From: an uncultured Alistipes sp.
Lineage (GTDB): Bacteria; Bacteroidota; Bacteroidia; Bacteroidales; Rikenellaceae
Direction: 5' to 3'
Length of the DNA: 64,000 bases
Assembly (NCBI GenBank): GCA_900541585.1
Contig: UQKD01000007.1
Span: 56,257 to 120,256 of the forward strand
The notes under the pieces: generated by a model
What the model saw: only the letters and a program-made list of their open reading frames with translations
What the model was told of the DNA's origin: nothing
The model's database searches: none
Made by a program: the position numbers and the translations under genes
Part shown: piece after piece, positions 53,565 through 62,453 of the stretch
Layout: each line of letters begins with the position of its first letter
How positions within the stretch are numbered: position 1 is the first letter of the stretch

Positions 53565-53600
53565 TCTGCACGGGCCGCCGAAAGGTCCGCGCGGATACGT

Positions 53601-54059
53601 ATGGAAGCGATCACCGAATTTCTCATCGACTGGGGCTATTGGGGCCTTTTTCTCTCGGCGCTCATCGCCGGGAGCGTCCTGCCGTTCAGCTCCGAGGCTG
53701 TGATGGTCGTCCTGGTGCGCATGGGACTCGATCCCGTGGGATGTGTCGTCGCGGCATCGCTGGGCAACACGCTCGGCGGCATGACTTGCTACTGGATCGG
53801 CACGCTCGGCAAAACCGAGTGGATCACCCGGCTGGGGGTCTCGACGCGCCAGCTGGCCCGGGCGCGGAAATTCCTCTCCGGACGCGGGGCGCTGATGGCC
53901 TTCTTCGCCTTCCTGCCCACCATCGGCGAAGCCATCGCCATCGTGCTGGGGCTGATGCGCAGCAACGTCTGGCTGACGGGCGGAGCAATGCTCGCGGGCA
54001 AGACCGCACGTTACATCGTCATACTGGCGACCTTGCAGGGCGCCCTATCCCTTTTCTGA
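53601..54059 (+). CDS. YqaA family (DedA-like) membrane protein
   Basis: 152 residues from the ATG at 53601 (MEAITEFLIDWGYWGLFLSA); 13 residues of a longer frame are discounted. Family motifs are GSVLPFSSEAVMVVLVRMG (Glu after F/P-S-S), SLGNTLGGMTCYWIG, RGALMAFFAFLPTIGEAIAI and GLMRSNVWLTGGAMLAGKTARY. A membrane transporter-like SNARE-associated fold protein of unknown substrate. 1 bp before the GNAT gene. Confidence 0.9.
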   Translation: MEAITEFLIDWGYWGLFLSALIAGSVLPFSSEAVMVVLVRMGLDPVGCVVAASLGNTLGGMTCYWIGTLGKTEWITRLGVSTRQLARARKFLSGRGALMAFFAFLPTIGEAIAIVLGLMRSNVWLTGGAMLAGKTARYIVILATLQGALSLF

Positions 54060-54060
54060 T

Positions 54061-54507
54061 ATGGAAATTCACAAGACAGACACGCCGTCGCGGGAACTCC
54101 TGCTGCTGGCCGACGAGTCGGAAGCCTCGGTGGCCGACTACATCGGCCGCGGAACCTGCTACGCCACCTATGACGACGGACGGATCGTCGGTCAGTACGT
54201 GCTGATCCACACGCGGCCCTTCACGGCCGAGGTCGTGAACATCGCCGTGACGCCCGACCGCCAGCGTCAGGGCATCGCCACGGCCCTTTTGGCCCACGCC
54301 GTCGATACAGCCCGCCGGGCGGGATTCCGTCTCCTCGAAATCGGCACGGGCGACTGCGGCTTGGGACAGATCGCCCTCTACGAACGCTGCGGATTCGTCC
54401 GCTGCGGCATCGACGAAGATTATTTCCGCAAACACTATCCCGCTCCCATCTTCGAAAACGGCCTGGAGTGCCGCCACATGGTGCGCCTGCGCATGGAACT
54501 CCGATAG
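54061..54507 (+). CDS. GNAT family N-acetyltransferase
   Basis: 148 residues. Acetyl-CoA binding motif A: EVVNIAVTPDRQRQGIATAL, with Q/R-x-x-G-x-A pattern, then AHAVDTARRAGFRLLEIGTG and IALYERCGFVRCGIDEDYF. Substrate unknown. Overlap-free but close to the following gene (2 bp). Confidence 0.9.
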   Translation: MEIHKTDTPSRELLLLADESEASVADYIGRGTCYATYDDGRIVGQYVLIHTRPFTAEVVNIAVTPDRQRQGIATALLAHAVDTARRAGFRLLEIGTGDCGLGQIALYERCGFVRCGIDEDYFRKHYPAPIFENGLECRHMVRLRMELR

Positions 54508-54509
54508 CC

Positions 54510-55232
54510 ATGTCCATATCGTGGAACCCTTGGCACGGCTGCTGCAAAATCAGCGAAGGCTGCCGCAACTGCTACGTCTACCGGCAGGACAGCCGGCACG
54601 ACAAGGACAGCCGTGAGGTGCGCCAGACGGCGATGTTCGACCGCCCGATACGCCGCAGCCGCGACGGACGTTTCAAAGTCCCCGCGGGCGAGATGGTCTA
54701 CACCTGTTTCACATCGGATTTTCTGCTGGAGGAGGCCGACGACTGGCGCGCCGAGGCGTGGGAGATGATGCGCATCCGCCACGACCTGCGGTTCATGTTT
54801 TTCACCAAACGCATCGACCGGCTGGCGGCCGCACTGCCGCCGGACTGGGGCGAGGGATACGAAAACGTCATCATCGGCTGCACGGTCGAGAATCAGGCGA
54901 TGGCCGACTACCGGCTGCCGCTGTTCCTGAAAACACCTATCCGTCACCGCATCGTCATCTGCGCCCCGTTGCTGGGACCGCTCGACATCATGCAATACCT
55001 GACGTCCGGGATCGAGGAGGTCTCGGCCGGCGGCGAATCAGGCAACGAGGCCCGGCCCTGCGACTATGCATGGGTACTTGCTCTGCGCGAACAGTGCGTG
55101 TCGGCGGACATCCCTTTCTGCTTCCACCAGACCGGGGCGCGGCTCCTGAAGGACGGGCGCCTTTACCGCATCCCCCGCAGATACCAGCACTCCCAAGCCC
55201 GGAAGGCAGGAGTAAACTACAAAACCCGTTAA
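54510..55232 (+). CDS. DUF5131 family protein
   Basis: 240 residues, ATG at 54510 (MSISWNPWHGCCKISEGCRN). Cys-rich start CCKISEGCRNCYVYRQ resembles radical-SAM-like CxxxxxCxxC cluster binding; then a DFLLEEADDWRAEAWEMMRI and FFTKRIDRLAAALPPDWGEG, CTVENQAMADYRLPLFL, GGESGNEARPCDYAWVL and CFHQTGARLL. This matches DUF5131/Gp37-Gp68-type proteins; their function is unknown. Overlaps the next, convergent gene by 4 bp. Confidence 0.85.
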   Translation: MSISWNPWHGCCKISEGCRNCYVYRQDSRHDKDSREVRQTAMFDRPIRRSRDGRFKVPAGEMVYTCFTSDFLLEEADDWRAEAWEMMRIRHDLRFMFFTKRIDRLAAALPPDWGEGYENVIIGCTVENQAMADYRLPLFLKTPIRHRIVICAPLLGPLDIMQYLTSGIEEVSAGGESGNEARPCDYAWVLALREQCVSADIPFCFHQTGARLLKDGRLYRIPRRYQHSQARKAGVNYKTR

Positions 55233-55567
55233 CGGACCGGGTCGTAGGAGATCGTCGACTCTTCGTCGGTGCGTTCGATCTTCATAATCACGGGCCGCAG
55301 CCCGTCGTTGCACGAGCAGATGGCCACTCCCTCCTTGTCGATCCAGTCCCCGTAATAGAACTTCCCGGCCCCGTGCGAGAGGGCGAAGACATATTGGTAA
55401 ACGGCCTTCCACGCCTCGTCGCAGAACCCTTCGGGCTTGGCGTAGTCGGCATAGAAAACCTGCCCCTCGCGCATCATCGGGCAGCGGTCGAATCCGGGAG
55501 CGGCATACTCTTTGGCGAGCTCCTCGTTGAGCATGGTCTTGAGGATCGTGATCTTACAGCGTTTCAT
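55229..55567 (-). CDS. TIGR04076 family protein
   Basis: 112 residues. MKRCKITILKTMLNEELAKE, FDRCPMMREGQVF, and CSCNDGLRPVIMKIERTDE resemble the TIGR04076 family: a small Cys-containing protein of unknown function. Converges with the DUF5131 gene. Confidence 0.75.
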   Translation of the reverse strand: MKRCKITILKTMLNEELAKEYAAPGFDRCPMMREGQVFYADYAKPEGFCDEAWKAVYQYVFALSHGAGKFYYGDWIDKEGVAICSCNDGLRPVIMKIERTDEESTISYDPVR

Positions 55568-55599
55568 AGCGAACCGGTTTTCGGTAAATATACGAAAAA

Positions 55600-55623
55600 T
55601 CCGGCCCCCTTTCGGAAGCCGGA
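55600..55623 (-). terminator. Terminator after ferritin gene
   Basis: TCCGGC...GCCGGA hairpin; read leftward it is followed by ATTTTTCG. Confidence 0.7.
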
Positions 55624-55659
55624 CCCACTAAAAATAAAAACTATGACAAAAACTTCGAT

Positions 55660-56184
55660 TTAAGCGTTTGCGTTCGCCAGGGGCGAAGCCTGCGTGTAAG
55701 TGCGGGCGGCCAGCTCCTTGTCGAGCATGTACAGCCCGAACTTGTTGCCCTCGACGGCCTCGCAGGCGGTGATCATGTCGCGTGCCGACTCCTCCTCCTC
55801 GACCTGCTCGTCGACGAACCAGACGAGCATGTTCGACGAAGCGTAATCCTTGTCCTCGGCGGCGATGGCGGCCAGGTTGTTGATCATGGCCGTGACCTCC
55901 TTCTCATGGGCCAGCGTGTCCTGGAACATCTCCAGCGGCGAAGCCCACGCAGTGCGCACCTCCTCGATGGGAAGCAGCTTCACCTCGGCGTCGCGCGAAA
56001 GAATGTAGTTCATGAAGATGCGCGCATGGTCCTGCTCCTCCTGGAACTGAACGTAGAACCAGTTCGCAACGCCTTTCAGCCCCTTGGCCTCGGCGTCCAT
56101 CGACATCGAAAGATAGAGATAGGCCGACCAGAGTTCGGCATTGATCTGCGCGTTCATCGCTTCGTGTAATTTCTTGCTCAACAT
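55660..56184 (-). CDS. ftnA: Ferritin (non-haem)
   Basis: 174 residues from ATG 56184 (MLSKKLHEAMNAQINAELWS). Ferroxidase-centre residues in NAELWSAYLYLSMSMDAEAK and QFQEEQDHARIFMNYI (E-E-x-x-H) and later DEQVEEEESARDMI. Iron storage in cytoplasm; forms 24-mers. An upstream in-frame start (56241) lacks any support. A strong promoter is not evident by eye. Confidence 0.95.
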   Translation of the reverse strand: MLSKKLHEAMNAQINAELWSAYLYLSMSMDAEAKGLKGVANWFYVQFQEEQDHARIFMNYILSRDAEVKLLPIEEVRTAWASPLEMFQDTLAHEKEVTAMINNLAAIAAEDKDYASSNMLVWFVDEQVEEEESARDMITACEAVEGNKFGLYMLDKELAARTYTQASPLANANA

Positions 56185-56321
56185 AACGGTATTGTTTTTA
56201 AGTTTGCGGTTTGTGATCGTATGTGTGATACAAATATACAATAGTTTCCGGTGATTTGTATCAAAATAGCCATCATATTATTTTATAGCCGGATAGCATG
56301 GCATTATACCCGCCCAAACAA

Positions 56322-56350
56322 CGGCGCACGACCGGGTGGGTCGTGCGCCG
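56322..56350 (-). terminator. Terminator-like hairpin after PepSY gene
   Basis: CGGCGCACGACC pairs perfectly with GGTCGTGCGCCG (12 bp) around a 5-nt loop, located 26 bp past the end of the PepSY-like gene in its direction. Weak T-run. Confidence 0.6.
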
Positions 56351-56375
56351 CGGTTATCCGTCGGGCGGATGGGGA

Positions 56376-56819
56376 TCAGTCGTCGATCTCGATCAGGCGG
56401 AACTGAAGGTCGAACTTCAGGTCGAGACCGTTGTCGAGTTTCACCTCCCAGTCGCGCTTGTCGCGGTCGATCGAGACGATCTTGCGGCCTGCGAAATTCT
56501 TGGCGACATAGTCGCGGATCTGCTGCGGAACGACCGCTGCGGGGACTTCGCCGTACTTGCAGTCGACCTCTTTCCACTGTCCGTCCTTTGCGAACTCGAC
56601 CTTCGAGCCGTTGACGAAGACCACCTTGTAGTCCTTGTCGAACAACTCCTCGTCGACCTTGGCGTAGGAGACCTCGACTCCCTTGAAGTGGGTCTGGACG
56701 AACTGCTGCGAAACGGCGGGAAGTTCGCCGACGGCGATGATCCGGTCTTTACCGGCGAAAGCGGGAACCGAAGAGGCCATGACGGCCAGCGAAGCGAGAA
56801 GAATCGTGAACTTTTTCAT
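56376..56819 (-). CDS. PepSY-like periplasmic protein
   Basis: 147 residues. Signal peptide MKKFTILLASLAVMASSVPAFA. Two PepSY-like/DUF2874 repeats (VGELPAVSQQFVQTHFKGVE with SYAKVDEELFDKDYKVVF; VPQQIRDYVAKNFAGRKIVS with IDRDKRDWEVKLDNGLDLKF). Periplasmic, often next to two-component systems as here (89 bp downstream of the sensor kinase gene). Likely regulated by it or modulates it; function unproven. Confidence 0.82.
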   Translation of the reverse strand: MKKFTILLASLAVMASSVPAFAGKDRIIAVGELPAVSQQFVQTHFKGVEVSYAKVDEELFDKDYKVVFVNGSKVEFAKDGQWKEVDCKYGEVPAAVVPQQIRDYVAKNFAGRKIVSIDRDKRDWEVKLDNGLDLKFDLQFRLIEIDD

Positions 56820-56908
56820 AATCGTAGTGTTTTAATTAAGTTTCATGGTACAAAGTTGCGGCCCGAAACTGAAACGAATCTGAAAAAATCGGATTTCCCG
56901 CATTTTTT

Positions 56909-58189
56909 TCACGCCGGGAAATCGACTGTGAAGCAATGCCGCCCCTCCTTATAAAAATAGGAGACCTTCAACCCGTAGAGACGGCAGACTGCATCGACCA
57001 CGGCAAGGCCCAACCCCGTCGAACCCTCCTTCTTCGCACCCTGGTAGAACCGGTCGAAGATGCGCCCGGCGTCGAGCGGACCGCCCGCGCCGCTGTTGCA
57101 GACCGTGAGGCGCCGCGGAGCGACGCACACCGTCACCTCGCCGCCCTCGTCGCCGTGGACAAAGGCGTTTTTCAGGAGGTTGGCGACCACGCTCCCGGCC
57201 AGCGACGGATTCATCCGTGCCGTGAGCGGCCCTTCGTCCGCAAGCGCAAAGCGCATGCTGCGGTAGGCGTAAATCTCCTCCATGTCCTCGGCCGTGCGGC
57301 GCACCAGCGCGTTCACGTCGACCTCTTCGGCCTCGGGAAACTGGCCGTTGTCGATCTTCGACAGCAACAGCAGCGAACGGTTGAGCCGCACGAGGTAGTC
57401 CAGCGTCCGCTGCACCTTGGCGATCTCGCCCAGCTGCTCCCCGGTGAGCGCATGCGCGTCGTCGACCAGCATTTCCAACCGGTTGCGGCAGACCGCCAGC
57501 GGGGTCTGCATCTCGTGCGAGGCGTTGCCGATGAACTGTTTCTGCCGCTCGAACGACGACTCGGCACGCTCGGCATAGCGGCGCGCGGCATCGTTGAGTT
57601 TCCGGAACTCCGTGACGGAGGTTTCGACCGCAAGCGGCGCATTCCGCGCCCCCACGGTGTAACCGTCGAGCCACCGCAGCAGGGCGTACAACGGCCGCAT
57701 CGTGCGGTAGAGCACGACGACCGTAACCAGCAGGATCATCAGCAGCAGGAACAGATAGAGGCAGACCATCCAGCCGAGGATCGCCTCGCGAAGGTCGTCC
57801 TTCTCGATGGTCGGGGTCATCACCGTCAGTTCGCGCCATTGCCCCGCACCGTCGCGAAACACCTTGCGCAGCACGCGGGCCGGCTCCTTGTCGTCGCGCT
57901 CGGGAATGAAAATCTCCTCGTCGGAATAGCGTTCGTGGTGCTGTGCGGCAGCATATTGGGGCGACACCTCGTGCAGAAAGTAGCCGTTGTTGCCCTCGTC
58001 CGCCGGGACGGGAAGTTCGCGCCCGGCCAGGACCCGCTTGACGATCACTTCGGCACGAGCTTCGAGCGCGTCGTCCACCTCGTCGTTGATCTCGTCGATC
58101 AGCGTGAAGTAAAACAACACGGCCCACGCAGCCAGAAGCAGCGACAGCGCCCACGACAGGTGCAGCAGGATGCGGTAGACCAGTTTCAC
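56909..58189 (-). CDS. Sensor histidine kinase
   Basis: 426 residues. N-terminal transmembrane segment (LLHLSWALSLLLAAWAVLFY), periplasmic domain (about 30-150), second transmembrane helix (GWMVCLYLFLLLMILLVTVV), HAMP-like linker and HisKA with the phosphoacceptor in FIGNASHEMQTPLAVCRNRL (H), ATPase domain with N box SVVANLLKNAFVHGDE and G box EGSTGLGLAVVDAVC. Phosphorylates the response regulator encoded upstream. Its start overlaps the regulator stop by 4 bp. Confidence 0.96.
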   Translation of the reverse strand: MKLVYRILLHLSWALSLLLAAWAVLFYFTLIDEINDEVDDALEARAEVIVKRVLAGRELPVPADEGNNGYFLHEVSPQYAAAQHHERYSDEEIFIPERDDKEPARVLRKVFRDGAGQWRELTVMTPTIEKDDLREAILGWMVCLYLFLLLMILLVTVVVLYRTMRPLYALLRWLDGYTVGARNAPLAVETSVTEFRKLNDAARRYAERAESSFERQKQFIGNASHEMQTPLAVCRNRLEMLVDDAHALTGEQLGEIAKVQRTLDYLVRLNRSLLLLSKIDNGQFPEAEEVDVNALVRRTAEDMEEIYAYRSMRFALADEGPLTARMNPSLAGSVVANLLKNAFVHGDEGGEVTVCVAPRRLTVCNSGAGGPLDAGRIFDRFYQGAKKEGSTGLGLAVVDAVCRLYGLKVSYFYKEGRHCFTVDFPA

Positions 58190-58863
58190 GGCTGTACGAG
58201 TTTATAGCCGAAGCCGTAGACGGCGCGGATCTCAATGTCGGCACCCGCGTCGTGGAGCTTGCGCCGCAGGTTCTTCATCTGCGCATAGACGAAATCGAAG
58301 TTGTCGGCCTGGTCGATATGGTCGCCCCAGACCCCTTCGGCCAGCGCCGTCTTGTCGACCGTGTGGTTGGGGCGGGACATGAAGTAGTGGAGGATATCGT
58401 ACTCCTTGCGCAGCAGTTCGACCCCGCGGCCCGCCACCTCGACCCGGCGGCTGTCGGGCCACAGGCGCACGTTGCCCGCGTCGAGACTCTCGTTCCCGTC
58501 GCGCTGGTGTCGGCGCAGGACGCTGCGGATGCGGGCGCTCAATTCCGCCAGGTGGAACGGCTTGGGGAGGTAGTCGTCGGCCCCGAGTTCCAGTCCCTCG
58601 ATCTTATCGTCGAGGGAATCGCGGGCCGAAATAATGATCACCGCAGCCGGGCTGCGACGCTTCTTCAGCTCTTCGAGCAGCCGCAATCCGCTCCCGCCGG
58701 GCAGCATGATGTCCAGCAGGATGCAGTCGTAATCGTATGCGGCGATCTTGTCGAGCGCCGCAGCGTAATCGGCGGCCTGCTCGACGACGTAGTGCTCCCG
58801 GGTCAGTGTCCGGACCATGATCTCCCGCAGGGAGGGTTCGTCTTCGACAATAAGTATCTTCAT
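58186..58863 (-). CDS. Response regulator, OmpR/PhoB type
   Basis: 225 residues from the ATG at 58863 (MKILIVEDEPSLREIMVRTL). Receiver domain with Asp in YDYDCILLDIMLPGGSGLRL and Lys in GADDYLPKPF; C-terminal winged helix (RRVEVAGRGVELLRKEYDIL, FDFVYAQMKNLRRKLHDAGA). Partner of the adjacent kinase; targets may include the PepSY gene downstream. Confidence 0.96.
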   Translation of the reverse strand: MKILIVEDEPSLREIMVRTLTREHYVVEQAADYAAALDKIAAYDYDCILLDIMLPGGSGLRLLEELKKRRSPAAVIIISARDSLDDKIEGLELGADDYLPKPFHLAELSARIRSVLRRHQRDGNESLDAGNVRLWPDSRRVEVAGRGVELLRKEYDILHYFMSRPNHTVDKTALAEGVWGDHIDQADNFDFVYAQMKNLRRKLHDAGADIEIRAVYGFGYKLVQP

Positions 58864-58934
58864 AATATATTCCTTTTTCTCGGGGAGGGGCGAAATTACA
58901 GTCCGAATCCGAAAGGAAACTGAAATACGCGGGA

Positions 58935-59912
58935 TCAGCACTGCCCGGTCCGCCGGAAATAGTTGCGCAGCACCAGCAGTGAAATAATCTTCTCGCGCCG
59001 GCGGTCGCGGAACTGCGCGACGTATTCGTGCGCATGCGCGATGATCGCCTCGGCCTCGGCCGGATGCTCGATGTAGTAGCGCATCCGCTCTTCGAGGTCG
59101 GAATAGTCGGGCCGGATCTCGACGTAATGGTAATCGGGGATGAGCGTGCCCTCCATGAACCACGTCTCGTAGGTCGGGCGGGGCATCACGGCCAGCGAGT
59201 TGGACGACATGATCCACTTGAGGTTCGTCGCCACATCGTAGCCCTCGATCGCCAGGATGAACTTGTAGTTCAGGTGGTCGTACATCGAAATATGGGGTTT
59301 GGTCCACTCCGCGGGATATTCGGGACGGGGCGTCGAGATGCCTGCATCGCAGCACTCCGAACCGAAATACATGCGCATGAAACGCTCGCGGTGGGGACGC
59401 CGCGTGATCGCCAGCCGGAAAATCGCCTTGTCCAGTTTCTTACGGAACGGGATATCGTCGCGCAGGAAGATGAAATGGCGCACCTTGTCGAGGTTCAACA
59501 GCACCGAATTGGCATTGTCGCCACGAATGGGCCGGCTCTTGACGATCGACGGCACGTCGGGAACCGTTGTCACGTCCCCGGGAACGGTATTCCAGAGCAG
59601 ACGGTCGCTGAACCAGCGGGTGAACTCGTACGTATCGAAGAAATAGGCCGTCTGAACGCCCCGGCGGAACTTGTGGTCGCCCAGCGGACGCAGCCCTTCG
59701 GGGCGGGAAATTCCGGTCCCGGGGGCGAGTTTGTTGTAATAATCCGCCCGGCGGCAGATATACTCCCAGTCGGGACGGCGCTCCGCTTCGGCAAGCACCC
59801 GGTCCAGGCGAGACTGCAACAAACGTTTCGGCGTAATGTAACGTCCGAAACTCCGCAGGAACCAAAACAGCTTGATCTGTTTGTTGTGGAAAATACGGTT
59901 CAGACGGTTCAT
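58935..59912 (-). CDS. GT90-type glycosyltransferase (CAP10/LpsA-like)
   Basis: 325 residues from the ATG at 59912 (MNRLNRIFHNKQIKLFWFLR); a TTG at 59918 could add two residues. Family features: IVKSRPIRGDNANSVLLNLD, RERFMRMYFGSECCDAGIST, MYDHLNYKFILAIEGYDVAT, NLKWIMSSNSLAVMPRPTYE and TWFMEGTLIPDYHYVEIRPD. Members add sugars to lipopolysaccharide or capsule; the acceptor here is unknown. Alone, leftward. Confidence 0.88.
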   Translation of the reverse strand: MNRLNRIFHNKQIKLFWFLRSFGRYITPKRLLQSRLDRVLAEAERRPDWEYICRRADYYNKLAPGTGISRPEGLRPLGDHKFRRGVQTAYFFDTYEFTRWFSDRLLWNTVPGDVTTVPDVPSIVKSRPIRGDNANSVLLNLDKVRHFIFLRDDIPFRKKLDKAIFRLAITRRPHRERFMRMYFGSECCDAGISTPRPEYPAEWTKPHISMYDHLNYKFILAIEGYDVATNLKWIMSSNSLAVMPRPTYETWFMEGTLIPDYHYVEIRPDYSDLEERMRYYIEHPAEAEAIIAHAHEYVAQFRDRRREKIISLLVLRNYFRRTGQC

Positions 59913-60050
59913 CGGCAATCGGTTTAGACAGACAAAGGTAGCAAAAAGTCGGATGGATGCAAAACCGGATTACGACCGACTCGGGAAAACCCTCCGACTG
60001 ATAAAAGGGGCGTTACGGCTCCAAAGATAAAAAAAATCTGCGGAAACGAA

Positions 60051-60077
60051 CAAAAAAGCGGAAACATCCGTTTCCGC
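60051..60077 (-). terminator. Terminator after fabH
   Basis: GCGGAAAC pairs with GTTTCCGC around ATCC; read leftward it is followed by TTTTTT. 23 bp past the fabH stop. Confidence 0.8.
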
Positions 60078-60099
60078 CTTTCGCCGAGGATCGCCCCGC

Positions 60100-61104
60100 T
60101 TATGCCTTCAGGCCGTCGTAGGCCCACTTCACATAGGTCGCACCCCAGGTATATCCGCCGCCGAAAGCCGACAGAATGAGGTTGTCGCCCTTGCGCAACT
60201 GGCTCTCGTAGTCGCAAAGACACGAAGGAATCGTGGCGGCCGTGGTGTTGCCGTTGCGGTCGATGTTGATCATGCACTTGTCCTGCGTGATGCCCATGCG
60301 GCGCGCCGTGGCGTCGATGATGCGCAGGTTGGCCTGGTGGGGAACCAGGAAACGGATGTCGTCGCCCTTGAGGTTGTGACGCTCCATCATCTCCACCGAG
60401 ACGTCGGACATCTTCGAAACGGCGGCCTTGAATACGGCGTGACCGTCCCACATGATCGTATGCCAGTTGTTCTGCACCGTCTCGATCGAAGCCGGGAAGC
60501 GCGAACCGCCCGCCTTCATGTAGAGCTGCATCTCGCCCGAGCCGTCGGAGCGCAGGATCGAATCCACGACTCCGAAACCTTCGGTATTGGCTTCCAGCAG
60601 CACGGCGGCGGCGGCGTCGCCGAAGAGCGGGCAGGTAGAACGGTCGGTATAGTCGACGATCGACGACATCTTGTCGGCGCCCACGACGATGACCTTCTTG
60701 CTCGTGCCGGCCTCGATGAACTTCGCACCGGTGGTCAGGGCGAACAGGAAGCCGCTGCAAGCTGCCGAAACGTCGAACGCGAAGGCGTTCTTGCAGCCCG
60801 CCTGGTCGGCGATCAGGTTACCCGTCGAGGGGAAGAACATGTCGGGGGTCACCGTGGCGCAGATCACCACGTCGATCTCCATGGGGTCGACCCCTGTCTT
60901 ATCCAACAAATTGATGACCGCGCGGGCGCCCATGTAGGAACTGCCGACGCCTTCGCCCTTGAGGATATGCCGCGTTTTGATACCCGTATGCGACATGATC
61001 CACTCGTCGTTGGTGTCGACCATCCGGCTTAATTCTTCGTTGGTGAGGATATATTCCGGAAGGTACTGTCCCACACCCGTAATAGCTGCTGTTATCTTAC
61101 CCAT
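60100..61104 (-). CDS. fabH: 3-oxoacyl-ACP synthase III (KAS III)
   Basis: 334 residues. Initiates fatty acid synthesis by joining acetyl-CoA and malonyl-ACP. Catalytic Cys in [16 protein letters not shown], His in [16 protein letters not shown] and Asn in [36 protein letters not shown] is the usual start. 24 bp downstream of plsX in the same operon. Confidence 0.97.
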   Translation of the reverse strand: MGKITAAITGVGQYLPEYILTNEELSRMVDTNDEWIMSHTGIKTRHILKGEGVGSSYMGARAVINLLDKTGVDPMEIDVVICATVTPDMFFPSTGNLIADQAGCKNAFAFDVSAACSGFLFALTTGAKFIEAGTSKKVIVVGADKMSSIVDYTDRSTCPLFGDAAAAVLLEANTEGFGVVDSILRSDGSGEMQLYMKAGGSRFPASIETVQNNWHTIMWDGHAVFKAAVSKMSDVSVEMMERHNLKGDDIRFLVPHQANLRIIDATARRMGITQDKCMINIDRNGNTTAATIPSCLCDYESQLRKGDNLILSAFGGGYTWGATYVKWAYDGLKA

Positions 61105-61128
61105 TAGCTTTGACTTTTCGTGTTTTGG

Positions 61129-62076
61129 TTAATTTTGAAACGCACGTTGCAGTTTCGCTGTCAGATCGGCCTTGATGACCTGTTCGGTCGAAAGAATCAT
61201 GCTCCGGATCGCCTGGGGCGAAGAGCATCCGTGACCGATGATGACGGGCGCGTTGACGCCCAGGACGGGCGTACCGCCCACGTTTTCGTAGTTCATGGCG
61301 TCCCAGAAGGCATTGCGGCAGCCCATGGCCATGTTGATGCGGTAGAGGCCCTCGGCCATTTTCAGAACCGTATTGCCGACGAATCCGTCGCAGACGATCA
61401 CATCGGCGACCTTGGCCGAGAAGAGGTACGAAGCCTCGACGTTGCCCACGAAATTGATCCGCCCGTCCTCCCGGAGCAGTTCATAGGCAGCCTTGGTCTG
61501 GGCGTTGCCCTTGGTCTCCTCCTCGCCGATGTTGAGCACCGCCACACGCGGACGCTCGATGCCCAGCACCGCCTCGGCGTAAATCGAGCCGATCAGGCCG
61601 TACTGCGCCAGCACCTCGGGCTTGCAGTCCACATTCAGGCCCACGTCCAGCAGCAGCGCAGGACGCCCTGCGACGGTGGGAACGATGGACGAAATCGTGG
61701 GACGCACCACGCCCTCGATCGGTTTGACGGCATACATCGAACCGACCATCATGGCGCCGGTCGAACCCGCGCTCGCAAATCCGTCGATGGCACCTTTGGC
61801 CAGATGGCCGAACCCGACCGTGATGCTCGAATCCGCCTTGGCCTGGAAGGCCTTGGCCGGGTGGTCGCCCATCTCGATCACCTCGGTGGTCGCAACGATT
61901 CCGAACCGCTCGGCGGGACATCCCTCCGAAGCGAGCACGGACTTAATTTTCTCTTCATCGCCGAACAGCACGACACGGCTGTCCGACCCGATCGCATCGA
62001 GCGCCATGACGGCTCCCTTGACAGCCGCTTCGGGTGCGTAATCGCCGCCCATGGCATCTACACCAATCTTTATCAT
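61129..62076 (-). CDS. plsX: Phosphate acyltransferase PlsX
   Basis: 315 residues. Converts acyl-ACP to acyl-phosphate for phospholipid synthesis. Start MIKIGVDAMGGDYAPEAAVK is the PlsX signature; further DVGLNVDCKPEVLAQYGLIG and NIGEEETKGNAQTKAAYELL, VGNTVLKMAEG, GVNAPVIIGHGCSSPQAIRS. Conserved neighbour order rpmF-plsX-fabH. Confidence 0.97.
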   Translation of the reverse strand: MIKIGVDAMGGDYAPEAAVKGAVMALDAIGSDSRVVLFGDEEKIKSVLASEGCPAERFGIVATTEVIEMGDHPAKAFQAKADSSITVGFGHLAKGAIDGFASAGSTGAMMVGSMYAVKPIEGVVRPTISSIVPTVAGRPALLLDVGLNVDCKPEVLAQYGLIGSIYAEAVLGIERPRVAVLNIGEEETKGNAQTKAAYELLREDGRINFVGNVEASYLFSAKVADVIVCDGFVGNTVLKMAEGLYRINMAMGCRNAFWDAMNYENVGGTPVLGVNAPVIIGHGCSSPQAIRSMILSTEQVIKADLTAKLQRAFQN

Positions 62077-62180
62077 ACTCGTACGAGTGTTGGTTGTTAT
62101 CTTGTCCCGCTCCCGCCCCGGCCCCGGAGAACATGCGCAACCGGGGGTCAGGCGCCCGGAAGGGAACCTTCATAAATTAA

Positions 62181-62214
62181 AAAAGAGGCACTCCCCGCGG
62201 GGATGCACTCTTTT
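62181..62214. terminator. Bidirectional hairpin between rpmF and plsX
   Basis: AAAAGAG/CTCTTTT and GGCACTCCCC/GGGGATGC form one long hairpin with T-runs on both sides. plsX/fabH may therefore be partly expressed from a separate start. Confidence 0.65.
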
Positions 62215-62225
62215 GAGCGCCGGAA

Positions 62226-62411
62226 TTATTCGGCAGCTTTCTTCTCGATAGCGAGCTTTCCGCGATAGAAGCCGCACTCGGGGCATACTCGGTGATAAAG
62301 CACCGCTGCGCCGCAGTTCGAGCAGGTAACCACCGTCGGAACGGTAGCCTTGTAGTTGGTTCTGCGCTTATCGCGTCGCGTCGACGAGACTTTGTGTTTA
62401 GGATGTGCCAT
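62226..62411 (-). CDS. rpmF: 50S ribosomal protein L32
   Basis: 61 residues. MAHPKHKVSSTRRDKRRTNY, then the zinc ribbon CSNCGAAVLYHRVCPECG (CxxC...CxxC) and GFYRGKLAIEKKAAE. The usual partner of DUF177 and plsX in bacteria. Confidence 0.98.
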   Translation of the reverse strand: MAHPKHKVSSTRRDKRRTNYKATVPTVVTCSNCGAAVLYHRVCPECGFYRGKLAIEKKAAE

Positions 62412-62453
62412 TTTAAAATATAATTTATAAGTTTAAACGTATCTTTTCCGTGT

